Source: an uncultured Lachnospiraceae bacterium
GTDB lineage: Bacteria; Bacillota; Clostridia; Lachnospirales; Lachnospiraceae
NCBI GenBank assembly: GCA_910584845.1
Contig: CAJUDH010000015.1
Coordinates: forward strand, 1 to 64,000
Direction: 5' to 3'
Length of the DNA: 64,000 nt
Shown: in pieces, positions 50,939 through 60,021 of the stretch
Position numbering within the stretch: position 1 is the stretch's first letter
Layout: the number at the start of each line of letters is the position of its first letter
Notes under the pieces: model-generated
The model's database searches: none
What the model saw: the letters and a program-made list of their open reading frames with translations, nothing else
What the model was told of the DNA's origin: nothing
Position numbers and translations under genes: made by a program

Positions 50939-52963
50939 GTGAACGTGGTTTATGCGTCCAACGAACATTATGCCAGGCATTTGGCGGTGTCCATGGTTTC
51001 TTTGTTTGAACGGAACCAAAAGGCAAAGAAACTCGTGGTCTATGTGGTTTCCATGGGGATTTCGGCGAAGAGCCGGGGGCTTTTGCGTGCCATGGCGGGA
51101 AAGTACAAAAGGGAGCTATATTTTATTGAGGTAGGGCAGATCCGGAAATTATTTGATTTTCCTGTAGATACCCGCGGCTTTGACATCAGCGCCATGGCGC
51201 GCCTGTTTGTCGGGCGGCTCTTGCCGGGACAGGTCAGGCGCGTGCTGTATTTGGATTGCGATACGGTGGTAGCCCAGCCCCTTACGGCATTGTGGAATAC
51301 CGACCTTCATGGAAAACTCCTTGGGGCCGTTTTGGAACCTACCATCTATCCGGAGGCAAAAAGGGAGGCCGGGCTAAAGGCGCAGGATGCTTATGTAAAT
51401 TCTGGCGTTCTGCTCATTGATTTAAAACAATGGAGGCAGTCCCGGGCAGAGGGGAGGCTGCTGGACTTTTACAGGAAGAAAGGGGGCAGCTTATTTGCCT
51501 GTGACCAGGACACGTTGAACGGCGCCCTAAAAGGGGAGATTTTTTACCTGTCCCCCAGATACAACTTTTTCCCTAATTACCGTTATTTTTCCTATAAGGA
51601 GCTGTTGTGGTATGGAAAAGCTTACCGGATGGTGCCGGAAGCTGAGTTCCGGAAAGCGAAAAGCCATCCGGCCATCATCCACTATGCCGGGGACGAACGG
51701 CCATGGATTGCCGGGAACCGGAACCATTACCGCCGGGCATACGAAAAATACCTGGCCATGACCCCATGGGAAGGGGCGCCGAAGGAAGAAGGGAAACGGC
51801 TTTACATGCTGTCCTATCATATGATGGACTATGTAACCGTAGCCTGCCCCCCGGTGCGCCGTTATATCAGCCGGTATTTTGGGATGAAGATGGTGGAGGC
51901 AAGGAACGGGGGGCGCCTGCAAGGGGCAGATGTGTGCCGGGGAAGCCACAGGCAGGAAAAGCCGGGGAAGCCAAAAGGGTGGGATGGCCGGATCCAGGCC
52001 TTGATGGCAACCTACCAGGGGGAGGCCTACATAGAAGGGCAGCTGGATTCCATCCTTGCCCAGACTGTGCCGGAGATTCAGGTTGTGGTTTCTGACGATG
52101 GCTCCACAGACCGGACCAGGGAGATATTAGAGAGGTACCAAAAGGAGGATCCGGAAAGGGTTGTGCTAAGGCACCGGGAAAGGGCCGGGGCAAAAGAAGG
52201 CGGCGGGGGGATACCAGCCCCGGCCAGGAATTTCTTCTGGCTTTTGTCCCAGGCAGAGGGGGAGTATCTATTGTTAAGCGACCAGGACGATATATGGCAT
52301 CCGAAAAAAGTGGAAACCCTTTTGAAAAAGATAAAAGAAATTGAGGGGGAGGGGAAACTTCCGGCTTTGGTTTATTCGGACATGGAAGTGGTAGATTCCC
52401 GTCTACAGCCCATAAGCCCCAGCTTTTTTTCCTATGCCCACAGCAACCCCAGGCGGACCTCCTTTTCGGAAATATTGGTGGAGAACCCTGTGACCGGCGG
52501 GGCGATGATGATGAACCGGGCCTTGCTGGAGTTGGCGAAGAAAGAGCCGGATGCCTGTGTGATGCATGACTGGTGGATTGCCCTTTGTGCTTCTTGCTTT
52601 GGCGCTATTGCCTATGTACCCCAAGCCCTGTCCCAATACCGCCAGCACGGCAACAACGTTTTGGGGGCGGCAAAAACAGGCAGCCTGGAGGATTTGCGCA
52701 GACGGGCTGGCCGGCAAAAAGAGGTAGAGGAAAATTACCGGAAAATGTTTCAACAAGCGGCTGCTTTTGAAAAACGCTTTGGGCCTAAAATCGGGATAGA
52801 ACAACGCAAAGCCCTTTGGGCCTTTTTGGCGTTGCCCGGCCAGGGGGCAGGCAGGCGGCTGGCAAATATTGCGAAGCATCGTTTGTTCAAAAGCTCCAAA
52901 GCCCAGACATTGGCCCAGTGTTTTACCATACCGTCAAGATACCAAGAAGGACTCACGTTATGA
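50939..52963 (+). CDS. GT8-GT2 fusion glycosyltransferase
   Basis: The 674-residue protein joins two enzymes. Residues 1-325 form a GT8 domain of the LgtC/galactosyltransferase type, with the metal-binding DxD at Asp106-Cys-Asp108, NSGVLLID and CDQDTLN (188-194). Residues about 350-590 form a GT2 domain with MATYQGEAYI, DDGSTD (386-391), SDQDDIW and HDWWIALCA. A basic linker (about 320-350) joins them. Two active sites suggest sequential addition of two sugars. The GTG at 50939 is chosen because AAAGGGGG lies 7 bases before it. The stop overlaps the next start as ATGA. Confidence 0.85.
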   Translation: MNVVYASNEHYARHLAVSMVSLFERNQKAKKLVVYVVSMGISAKSRGLLRAMAGKYKRELYFIEVGQIRKLFDFPVDTRGFDISAMARLFVGRLLPGQVRRVLYLDCDTVVAQPLTALWNTDLHGKLLGAVLEPTIYPEAKREAGLKAQDAYVNSGVLLIDLKQWRQSRAEGRLLDFYRKKGGSLFACDQDTLNGALKGEIFYLSPRYNFFPNYRYFSYKELLWYGKAYRMVPEAEFRKAKSHPAIIHYAGDERPWIAGNRNHYRRAYEKYLAMTPWEGAPKEEGKRLYMLSYHMMDYVTVACPPVRRYISRYFGMKMVEARNGGRLQGADVCRGSHRQEKPGKPKGWDGRIQALMATYQGEAYIEGQLDSILAQTVPEIQVVVSDDGSTDRTREILERYQKEDPERVVLRHRERAGAKEGGGGIPAPARNFFWLLSQAEGEYLLLSDQDDIWHPKKVETLLKKIKEIEGEGKLPALVYSDMEVVDSRLQPISPSFFSYAHSNPRRTSFSEILVENPVTGGAMMMNRALLELAKKEPDACVMHDWWIALCASCFGAIAYVPQALSQYRQHGNNVLGAAKTGSLEDLRRRAGRQKEVEENYRKMFQQAAAFEKRFGPKIGIEQRKALWAFLALPGQGAGRRLANIAKHRLFKSSKAQTLAQCFTIPSRYQEGLTL

Positions 52964-53865
52964 TGAAAATAAATTGTGTGATTGTAAATTATAATGATGC
53001 GGAAACGGTGGAGGGGCTGGTGGGGCGAATCCAGAATTTTTCCTGCCTGGACCGGATTATTATTGTGGACAATGCGTCTACGGACGATTCCTGGCCTCGT
53101 TTGCGCCGGCTGTGCGGAGGGAAGGTGGAGGCTGTCCAGGCAGGGAAAAACGGCGGATATGGGGCCGGAAATAACCTGGGTATCCGACATGCGGTGGAAT
53201 CCAACGGGGCCACCCACATACTGGTTGCCAATCCGGACGTTTCTTTTACAGAGGACTGTATTGCCGGTATGGCCCGCGTATTTTGCAGGCATCCCAAGGT
53301 AGGCGTGGTAGCGGCGGCCATGGAAGACAGGGAATTTGGAAAAACCCCCAATGCCTGGAGGCTTCATGGCTTTGTGGGCCAGCTTATGTTTATGGGGCCG
53401 ATCTGCAGGCGGCTGTTTTGCTGGATGTTATATTATCCCCGCCCCTGTTTCCGCAAAGGGAAAGGGGTTTATGTGGATGTGGTCCACGGTTCCCTGCTGA
53501 TGGTAGACGGGGCTGCTTTTGAAGCCTGCAAAGGGTACGACGAAGGGATTTTTTTATACCAGGAAGAGGATGTGCTGGCATACCGGATGCGGGCTTTGGG
53601 TTTGCGTACCGTCCTGTTGCCAAGCTTGGTTTATCAACATCAACATGGGGCGTCAACCGGCAAGTCATATCAAAGCCAATTGGCCAGGCAGCGCCTTCGG
53701 GAAAAAAGCGTCCTTTATTATATGAAACATTACCTTTCTATCTGCCCTTTGCAGGAAACGGTGGCCAAGGCATGGTTTGGCATAATCCGACTGGAAGTAA
53801 GGGCGGGATGCCTGCTGGGGCGGTTATCTGGCATAGCCCTTCCGAATGTGCGGCGCAGGGGTTAG
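52960..53865 (+). CDS. GT2 glycosyltransferase
   Basis: The 301-residue protein is a GT2 enzyme of the rhamnosyl/galactofuranosyl group (VIVNYNDAET, IVDNASTDDS, NPDVSFTED, and YQEEDVLAYRMR near 202-213). It has a Pro/Arg-rich stretch near 150-165 and a helical C-terminus. It overlaps the GT8-GT2 fusion by four bases (ATGA), with AAGAAGGA as ribosome site. It probably adds one residue to the lipid-linked glycan. With glf in the same unit a galactofuranose donor is plausible. Confidence 0.82.
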   Translation: MMKINCVIVNYNDAETVEGLVGRIQNFSCLDRIIIVDNASTDDSWPRLRRLCGGKVEAVQAGKNGGYGAGNNLGIRHAVESNGATHILVANPDVSFTEDCIAGMARVFCRHPKVGVVAAAMEDREFGKTPNAWRLHGFVGQLMFMGPICRRLFCWMLYYPRPCFRKGKGVYVDVVHGSLLMVDGAAFEACKGYDEGIFLYQEEDVLAYRMRALGLRTVLLPSLVYQHQHGASTGKSYQSQLARQRLREKSVLYYMKHYLSICPLQETVAKAWFGIIRLEVRAGCLLGRLSGIALPNVRRRG

Positions 53866-53935
53866 CCTACATTTGCCTTGGCCATAGCCTGACGGCTGTG
53901 CCGGGGCTGTTTATTGAAAAAAGGAGGCATCCACG

Positions 53936-55573
53936 TTGAAAATCAAAAGAAAAACCATAGGGTTCCTTGCGTTGGCCATTAGCCTGCAGGTGTTGGCCCT
54001 GTTGGTTTTTACAGCACAAAAAAAGGGGTATTTTATTGATGAAATCTATTCTTGGGGGTTGTCCAACGGTTATTATAAGCCTTTTGTCACCTCGTATGAC
54101 GTGTTTGGCCGTTGGGTGGAGGGGGAAGAACTTTTAAAATATATGACGGTACAGCCCGGGGAAGGGTTTTCTGCCGGGTCGGTATGGTATAACCAAGGGC
54201 AGGATGTGCATCCTCCCTTTTTTTACCTTATGCTGCATATGGTCTGTTCTTTCACGCCGGACGTCTATGGCACCTGGCAGGGGATGGTTTTGAATGTACC
54301 GGCCTATGCCGGATGCCTGCTAATGACCTTCCTGACCGCCAGGCTCCTTTTGCGCAGCGACAAAAAGGCCATGGCAGCCATGGCAATTTGGGGGCTTTCG
54401 CCGGGGGGGCTGAGCACAGGGGACTATATCCGGATGTATATGTTAATGACTTTTTTTGCCTCAGCCAGCATGTATTTGCATGTAAAGATGTTTTTGAAAG
54501 GGCAGAACGGCCGGAGGCTGGCAGGAATATGCCTGGTTACTTTCCTGGGCCTTCTGACACAATATTATTTTGTGTTTTTTGCGTTTTTCTGTTCCGCTGT
54601 TTATGTGCTGGGAAAAATAAAAGGCCGGAAATGGAAGGAAGCGGCTATTTATTCGGCAGCGTTACTGGGCGCCGTGGGCGCCATGGTTTTGGCTTTTCCG
54701 GCCTGTATCGGGCAGCTGGCCAGGCCAGATGAATTTGTGGCCACAGAAACCAGAAATAACTTATCTACCGGGGGAATGGTGGCAACAAACTTAATATCCT
54801 ATATTTCCAGCATCAATATGGACTTTTTGGGCGGGTGCATACGTCCGGTGGCAGCAGGAGGCCTGCTGCTGGCGATGTTTTGCCTTTGGGGACGATGGAA
54901 AAGGGGCCGGGACGGAAACGGGGAGGCAACAGGCGGGGGCAAGGGGACGGAAGGGGAGGCCAAGGCGGAAAAGAAAACGGCGTTGGCTTTGACCGTGATC
55001 CTGCTGCTGTGTTTTTTGTCGGTGTCCTGGGTAGCGGTAGTGCCAGGGGCGCGCTATATTTACAACCTTTATCCGTTGATGGCAGTGCTGGCTGTCTGGT
55101 GGGTGGACCGCCTGGTGGCCTGGGGGCTGGGCAAGGGGGGAAAAACCATTTGGGTGTATACCGGCCTTTTGGCAGTGGTTGCCTCTTTGTTTGTAAAGGG
55201 CTATATACAGGGCCATGTGCAGTACCTATATCCGGAAAACCAAAAACGGGTTGCGTTGGCGGATGCATATTCCCACTGCTATTGCCTTTATATTAATAAT
55301 TATGAGAATTCGCCACTGACCCAGGATTTGGTAGAGCTGTGCGGCTTCCGGGGGGTATATGCTATGCCCAGGGAAGGGATCCGGCAGGTGAAAGAAGTGT
55401 TGAAAGGCAAGGACGTCCAAGGCGGGTTGATCGTCTATGTGGATACCAACGAGTTTTGGAGCAGCGGCTATGACGGGGAAACCGTGATGGAAGAACTCCG
55501 GGAAGCCACCGGTTTTCGTGGCTATACCCACTTGTATTCCCATGAGCTGTCAGAGACATACCTCCTGCAATAG
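53936..55573 (+). CDS. GT-C type membrane glycosyltransferase
   Basis: The 545-residue protein has about ten to twelve transmembrane helices. A first extracellular loop carries an acidic pair in YFIDEIYSWGL (about 32-42), the hallmark of GT-C enzymes (PMT/ArnT/GT39 group) that use polyprenyl-phosphate sugars outside the membrane. A Gly/Glu/Lys-rich cytoplasmic insert (about 325-350) and a soluble C-terminal part (about 430-545) follow. The GtrB-like enzyme at 12773 could make its donor. The start is TTG at 53936, supported by AAGGAGGCATCCACG. It ends at a strong shared terminator. Confidence 0.8.
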   Translation: MKIKRKTIGFLALAISLQVLALLVFTAQKKGYFIDEIYSWGLSNGYYKPFVTSYDVFGRWVEGEELLKYMTVQPGEGFSAGSVWYNQGQDVHPPFFYLMLHMVCSFTPDVYGTWQGMVLNVPAYAGCLLMTFLTARLLLRSDKKAMAAMAIWGLSPGGLSTGDYIRMYMLMTFFASASMYLHVKMFLKGQNGRRLAGICLVTFLGLLTQYYFVFFAFFCSAVYVLGKIKGRKWKEAAIYSAALLGAVGAMVLAFPACIGQLARPDEFVATETRNNLSTGGMVATNLISYISSINMDFLGGCIRPVAAGGLLLAMFCLWGRWKRGRDGNGEATGGGKGTEGEAKAEKKTALALTVILLLCFLSVSWVAVVPGARYIYNLYPLMAVLAVWWVDRLVAWGLGKGGKTIWVYTGLLAVVASLFVKGYIQGHVQYLYPENQKRVALADAYSHCYCLYINNYENSPLTQDLVELCGFRGVYAMPREGIRQVKEVLKGKDVQGGLIVYVDTNEFWSSGYDGETVMEELREATGFRGYTHLYSHELSETYLLQ

Positions 55574-55594
55574 GAAGATAAGGGCATTAAAGAC

Positions 55595-55636
55595 ATAGCC
55601 AGGGGCGCCCCGAACCATCGGGGCGCCCCTGGCTAT
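55595..55636. terminator. Strong bidirectional terminator
   Basis: A perfect 19-base stem (55595-55613 with 55618-55636) with a four-base loop separates the convergent GT-C and L,D-transpeptidase genes. Confidence 0.9.
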
Positions 55637-55670
55637 TTAATAGTTTGGTTAAGTATTTAAAACTGCCCTC

Positions 55671-57266
55671 TTACTGCCCGCCAAACTGTGCCACAGCCAA
55701 GGGATCCGTGGGGTCCCAGTGCTGGGTGGTGGGGATGACCGCCTTTATGGTTGGCCTTTCAAAAGGTCCGGGGACAGGGGAATTATATACCTGGATCGTA
55801 GTGCCTATGGGGCAATGGTCATAAATCCATTTGGCATCGCCGGAAGTAAAGCGGATACATCCCGCAGAACGGGCTACCCCAAGATAATTGTAAGTGTCCG
55901 GATGCATGGTATTGATATCCTGCACGCTGTAAATAATAGAATGGAGCAGGAAAGACAACCCAGGGCCAAGCCGGGTGGCATACTGGCAGGAGACACCGCT
56001 GTTCATCAACCTCCACCGGTATTTTTCCGGCGTATGGAACGTGCCCAGGGGGGTGTCGTCACCTGTGGAGCACAAGAAGGACTTTACAGGGATAATATAT
56101 CCGTTTGCCCCGTCAGCCGCATATACGGTGGTGGTGTTCATCTGCTTGTTGATTTTGATTAGGAAGGGCCCCTGGGCGCCGATAATGGGTTCCAGGTCTG
56201 TGACCAGCTTCCCTTCTTCATCAAAATAATATTTGTAGCCGTCTATGTACTGCCAGCCGGTTACCGGGTAGGAATCGGCGAAGAAATAACGCTGGCCTTC
56301 CACCCAACCCCATCCGGAATGGTTAGAACCGTCTCCGTTCAGGTAGCGGAGGACACCGTCAACATACTGGATGCCGTCGGCATTGGCGGAAACCAGGGGA
56401 TGGTCCACGGCAATGTCCGGCGGGTCCGCTTTGCGGAAAAACGCCATACGGATGGCGGCTAACGTGGAGCCCTGGTGGTCCATGACCCCGGCTGTCGCGC
56501 CGTTTTTCGCCCAGCCAGGTTCGGTGCCGTTAGTCAGGCGGGTAGTGTAATATAAATCATACTCGTTTAGTACAGGGCCGCTAAACCGGATTTGTATTGC
56601 CTCCACCGGGGCGAAATCCGCCGGAATATCCGTCTGCTGCCCATTGATGGCCCAGCTTGTCCACCCATGGTTGGAAGTGTAGGTGCGGTAATGGACATTG
56701 CCGATGGCGTAGGCCATATTGATGGATACGGAATAGAAAGGCTGGCCTGCGTCGCACCACTGGTCATTGATAAAGGTCTGGGACCAGGCATGGTTGCTTA
56801 ACAGCAGGGTGGTCTGCATCTGGGGCTGTGGGGAAACCGCTCCCGGCACCGTTTCCGGAACCTGGGTTTCCGGAGCTTCGGTCTCCGGGGCTTCGGTCTC
56901 CGGGGCTTCGGTCTCCGGGGCCTGTGTTTCCCCTTCCGCCGGCAGGCCATCTTCGGTTTCCGTAGAAGGTTCGGCCTCGGCGGGGGCTTGCGTTTCCGTA
57001 GGCTCGGTTACGGGAGAAGTCTCCGTTGCCGGAAGGGGGTCGTTTTCAGGCGATGATTCGGATTGTGGGGGCAGTTCCCCATTATCCGCATTGGTTTCCG
57101 GCGGCAGGGTTTCTTCTGTCCCGGTTTCGGATTCCTGTAAACTGGGGTTGTACCGGGGGTCGCCGGCAGGCCCAGTGGTTTGGCTGGCAAAGGCTAAAAA
57201 GGCGGAATTAAGAACCATAACTCCGGCCAGGAGCACTGACAGCCATAATTTTTTATTGCCGTTCAT
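55671..57266 (-). CDS. Secreted L,D-transpeptidase with ChW and wall-binding repeats
   Basis: The 531-residue protein has a signal peptide (about 1-27) and a Pro/Glu/Thr-rich stalk (28-147) with repeated APETE units. Two ChW-like repeats follow (about 160-290; HGWTSWAINGQ, EAIQIRFSG, PGWAKNGATAGVMD), then choline-binding-type turns (about 305-365; YYFDEEGKL). A YkuD L,D-transpeptidase domain lies at about 370-505, with HS near 450 and the catalytic Cys in SAGCIRF. Such enzymes make 3-3 peptidoglycan cross-links or anchor proteins. The catalytic motif has Ala where most have His (SHGC). It is on the strand opposite to the surrounding glycan genes. Confidence 0.85.
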   Translation of the reverse strand: MNGNKKLWLSVLLAGVMVLNSAFLAFASQTTGPAGDPRYNPSLQESETGTEETLPPETNADNGELPPQSESSPENDPLPATETSPVTEPTETQAPAEAEPSTETEDGLPAEGETQAPETEAPETEAPETEAPETQVPETVPGAVSPQPQMQTTLLLSNHAWSQTFINDQWCDAGQPFYSVSINMAYAIGNVHYRTYTSNHGWTSWAINGQQTDIPADFAPVEAIQIRFSGPVLNEYDLYYTTRLTNGTEPGWAKNGATAGVMDHQGSTLAAIRMAFFRKADPPDIAVDHPLVSANADGIQYVDGVLRYLNGDGSNHSGWGWVEGQRYFFADSYPVTGWQYIDGYKYYFDEEGKLVTDLEPIIGAQGPFLIKINKQMNTTTVYAADGANGYIIPVKSFLCSTGDDTPLGTFHTPEKYRWRLMNSGVSCQYATRLGPGLSFLLHSIIYSVQDINTMHPDTYNYLGVARSAGCIRFTSGDAKWIYDHCPIGTTIQVYNSPVPGPFERPTIKAVIPTTQHWDPTDPLAVAQFGGQ

Positions 57267-57335
57267 ATTGATTACCTCCTAATTATAGTGTCCTTTGATA
57301 ATTTAACACATTTGGATGAAAAATGCCATATGTGA

Positions 57336-57364
57336 TTTACAATTTCTGGGGAATATTGTAAAAT
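57336..57364 (+). promoter_or_regulatory. Promoter of the flippase-containing operon
   Basis: TTTACA (57336-57341) and TAAAAT (57359-57364) are 17 bases apart, about 90 bases before the GTG at 57457. Confidence 0.55.
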
Positions 57365-57456
57365 AAAAGGCAATGGTAAAAGAAACGTAAGGATATTTTC
57401 AGATAATTGGAAAATTGAGGATACCATTAAGGCGATGGAATGAGGGAACAGAAAAC

Positions 57457-58908
57457 GTGGCAGAAGCAGAAATGAAACAAAAAATAGCCGGGGGCCTTTT
57501 CTGGAAGGTTATGGAAAACGGCGGCGCCCAGGGCATCCAGTTTGTGGTTGCCATTATCCTGGCCAGGCTTTTGAGCCCGGCGGAATACGGGGTAGTGGGG
57601 ATCATTATGATTTTCATTATGATTGCCAACGTAATTGTGCAAAACGGTTTCAGCACGGCGCTGGTGCAGAAACAACATGCGGACCAGGTGGACTTTTCTT
57701 CGGTATGCTTTTTTGACTTGCTGGTGGCATGTGCAATGTACGGGGCCCTCTACTTGGCGGCCCCGGCTATCGCCAGGTTTTATCAGATCCAGGAACTAAA
57801 AGGGATCGTGAGGGTATTGGCGGTAGTCTTGTTCCCCGGCGGCATTATATCGGTACAGACAGCCTATGTGTCCCGTAAGATGGAATTCAGGGGATTGTTT
57901 TTGTCGACCTTGGTTGCGTCGGCAGCTTCCGGGGCAGTTAGCATTTGGATGGCTTATGCCGGGCTGGGGGTGTGGGCTATGGTAGGCCAGCAAGTGGCCT
58001 ATTATTTTGCCTTGATGACAGCGTTGTTTGCGCTGGTATCATGGAAGCCTTCTTTTGTGTTTGCCTGGGGGCGGATCCGCGGGATGTTTGCTTTTGGCTG
58101 GAAGCTTTTGGCAGCCTCGCTGATTGACACCTTATTCAATAACCTCTATGGGCTTATTATGGGGAAAATCTATAATGAAGAGGTGCTGGGGGTTTATAAC
58201 CGGGGGGATCAATTCCCCAAGCTGATCGTCAACAACCTGGGGTCTGCCATCCAGTCGGTGCTGCTTCCGGCTTTTTCCTCCCGCCAGTCAGAGCCGGGGC
58301 AATTGCGGCAGATGGTGCGCCGGGCCGTGGGGGTCAGCTCTTTTTTGGTTTTGCCCATGTTGTTTGGCCTTTGTGCGGTGGCGGACACGTTGGTATTGGC
58401 CCTTTTAGGGGAGAAGTGGATGCCTTGCGTCCCTTATTTACGGATTATGTGTGTGGCTTATTCTTTTTGGCCCATCCATATCACAAATTTGCAGGCCATC
58501 AATGCCATGGGGCGCAGCGATGTGTTTTTAAAACTGGAAATCATGAAAAAGGCCATTGGAATCCTGGGGCTTTTGGCCGGGGCCTGGTTTGGGCCGCTGA
58601 TTTTGGTGTCCATAAAAGCTTTGTTGGACTTTGTTACCACATTTATCAATGCCTGGCCCAATAAAAAGCTGTTGGAGTACGGGATTTTCCGGCAGTGGGC
58701 CGATATTTTGCCCTCCTTGTTCCTGTCGTTGGCCATGTGTGGTGCCGTGTACGGGCTTGGCCTGATATTTCCCGGGGGGCCGTGGATAAAGCTGGCGTTG
58801 CAGGTTTGTTCCGGCGTAGCCATTTATATAGCATTGGCATTTGCTTTTGGCGGGGAAGGCTTCCGCTATCTGCTGGACTTTGCCAAAGGGCGGCTGAAAA
58901 GGGGCTGA
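57457..58908 (+). CDS. Polysaccharide flippase (Wzx/TuaB-like)
   Basis: The 483-residue membrane protein has about 14 predicted helices and matches the MOP/PST flippase type (GGLFWKVMENGGAQGIQFVV at the start, LARLLSPAEYGVVGI, NNLYGLIMGKIYNEEVLGVYNRGDQFPKL in the middle). It should move lipid-linked glycan units across the membrane. The start is probably GTG at 57457, with TGAGGGA 9 bases before; the ATG at 57472 is an alternative. It is divergent from the L,D-transpeptidase and is followed by a GT2 gene. A second flippase lies at 62993. Confidence 0.85.
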   Translation: MAEAEMKQKIAGGLFWKVMENGGAQGIQFVVAIILARLLSPAEYGVVGIIMIFIMIANVIVQNGFSTALVQKQHADQVDFSSVCFFDLLVACAMYGALYLAAPAIARFYQIQELKGIVRVLAVVLFPGGIISVQTAYVSRKMEFRGLFLSTLVASAASGAVSIWMAYAGLGVWAMVGQQVAYYFALMTALFALVSWKPSFVFAWGRIRGMFAFGWKLLAASLIDTLFNNLYGLIMGKIYNEEVLGVYNRGDQFPKLIVNNLGSAIQSVLLPAFSSRQSEPGQLRQMVRRAVGVSSFLVLPMLFGLCAVADTLVLALLGEKWMPCVPYLRIMCVAYSFWPIHITNLQAINAMGRSDVFLKLEIMKKAIGILGLLAGAWFGPLILVSIKALLDFVTTFINAWPNKKLLEYGIFRQWADILPSLFLSLAMCGAVYGLGLIFPGGPWIKLALQVCSGVAIYIALAFAFGGEGFRYLLDFAKGRLKRG

Positions 58909-58989
58909 TCGCACACCGGCTGCCTGACAGGGCGGGGCATGATCCCCAAAAGGGGATGTGGTTTCCAACACCCGCAGAAGGGAGGAAAG

Positions 58990-60021
58990 ATGGAGAAAAA
59001 AGGAAGAAGGCACCAGGGGCAGGCGCCTCTGGTGAGCATCTGCTGTATTACGTATAATCACGAGGCATATATCCGGGACGCCCTGGAAGGGTTTTTAAGG
59101 CAGAAAGTTACGTTCCCTTATGAAATCCTGATTTATGACGACGCCTCCACCGACCATACGGCTGACATTATCCGGGAGTATGCCGTCCGTTATCCGGACC
59201 GGATCCGCCCGTTGCTGAATACGGAAAACCAATATTCCAAAGGGGTGAGCAATCCCAGCGGGGCTTTTAATTATCCCAGGGCCAGGGGGAAATACATTGC
59301 CATGTGCGAAGGGGATGACTATTGGACCGATGAAGGAAAGCTCCAGATGCAGGTGGATTACCTGGAAAGCCATCCCGGGTGCAGCATGTGTATCCACAGC
59401 GCACGGGTGGCCACTGTGGACGGTTCCTATAGCGATAAGAGGGTGCGCCCTTACAAAGGGAGCCGGGTGGTACTGCCAGAGGAGATCATTGACAAAAGCA
59501 GCGGGTATGCCATGGCTTCCCTGGTGTTCCCCGCCCGCCTGGTGCGTCCAGTCCCGTCTTTTTATACGGACTGCCCTGTGGGGGATATTCCGCTTCAGCT
59601 TATGGCGGCAGCCCAGGGGTACGGGTATTATTGGGACAAGGATATGAGTGTTTACCGCCTGGGGGTGGCCACTTCCTGGACGACCCAGAGTAAAACAGGG
59701 GATTATGTGGCAAAGCAACGGAAATATTTTGAAGAGATGAGGGCCATGTACCGGGCTTTTGACCAGGCTACCGGTGGAAGGTACCATGAGGTAGTGAAAA
59801 GCGCCGTCCGGCGCCTGTGGTTTTTGACTAAGGTAAATACCCGCCGTTATGGCGTGGTATTAGACCGGAAATACCAAAGGTATTACCGGGAGCTGACGGG
59901 GCGGACCCGATTCTATATCCAGATGGAAGCCCGTCTCCCCTGGCTGTACCAAACGCTGGCCTGGCTGGCAAAATGCCACAGGGGCATTGCGGGAAAACTG
60001 CGTAAAAAGGGGGATCTATGA
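58990..60021 (+). CDS. GT2 glycosyltransferase
   Basis: The 343-residue protein is a GT2 enzyme typical of capsule loci (CCITYNHEAYIRDALEGFL, YDDASTDHT, CEGDDYWTDEGKL). The last 80 residues are basic and helical, which suits membrane association. GGGAGGAAAG directly precedes the ATG; the in-frame ATG at 58939 has no such site. It follows the flippase by 81 bases and overlaps the ATP-grasp gene by four bases (ATGA). Donor and acceptor are unknown. Confidence 0.85.
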   Translation: MEKKGRRHQGQAPLVSICCITYNHEAYIRDALEGFLRQKVTFPYEILIYDDASTDHTADIIREYAVRYPDRIRPLLNTENQYSKGVSNPSGAFNYPRARGKYIAMCEGDDYWTDEGKLQMQVDYLESHPGCSMCIHSARVATVDGSYSDKRVRPYKGSRVVLPEEIIDKSSGYAMASLVFPARLVRPVPSFYTDCPVGDIPLQLMAAAQGYGYYWDKDMSVYRLGVATSWTTQSKTGDYVAKQRKYFEEMRAMYRAFDQATGGRYHEVVKSAVRRLWFLTKVNTRRYGVVLDRKYQRYYRELTGRTRFYIQMEARLPWLYQTLAWLAKCHRGIAGKLRKKGDL

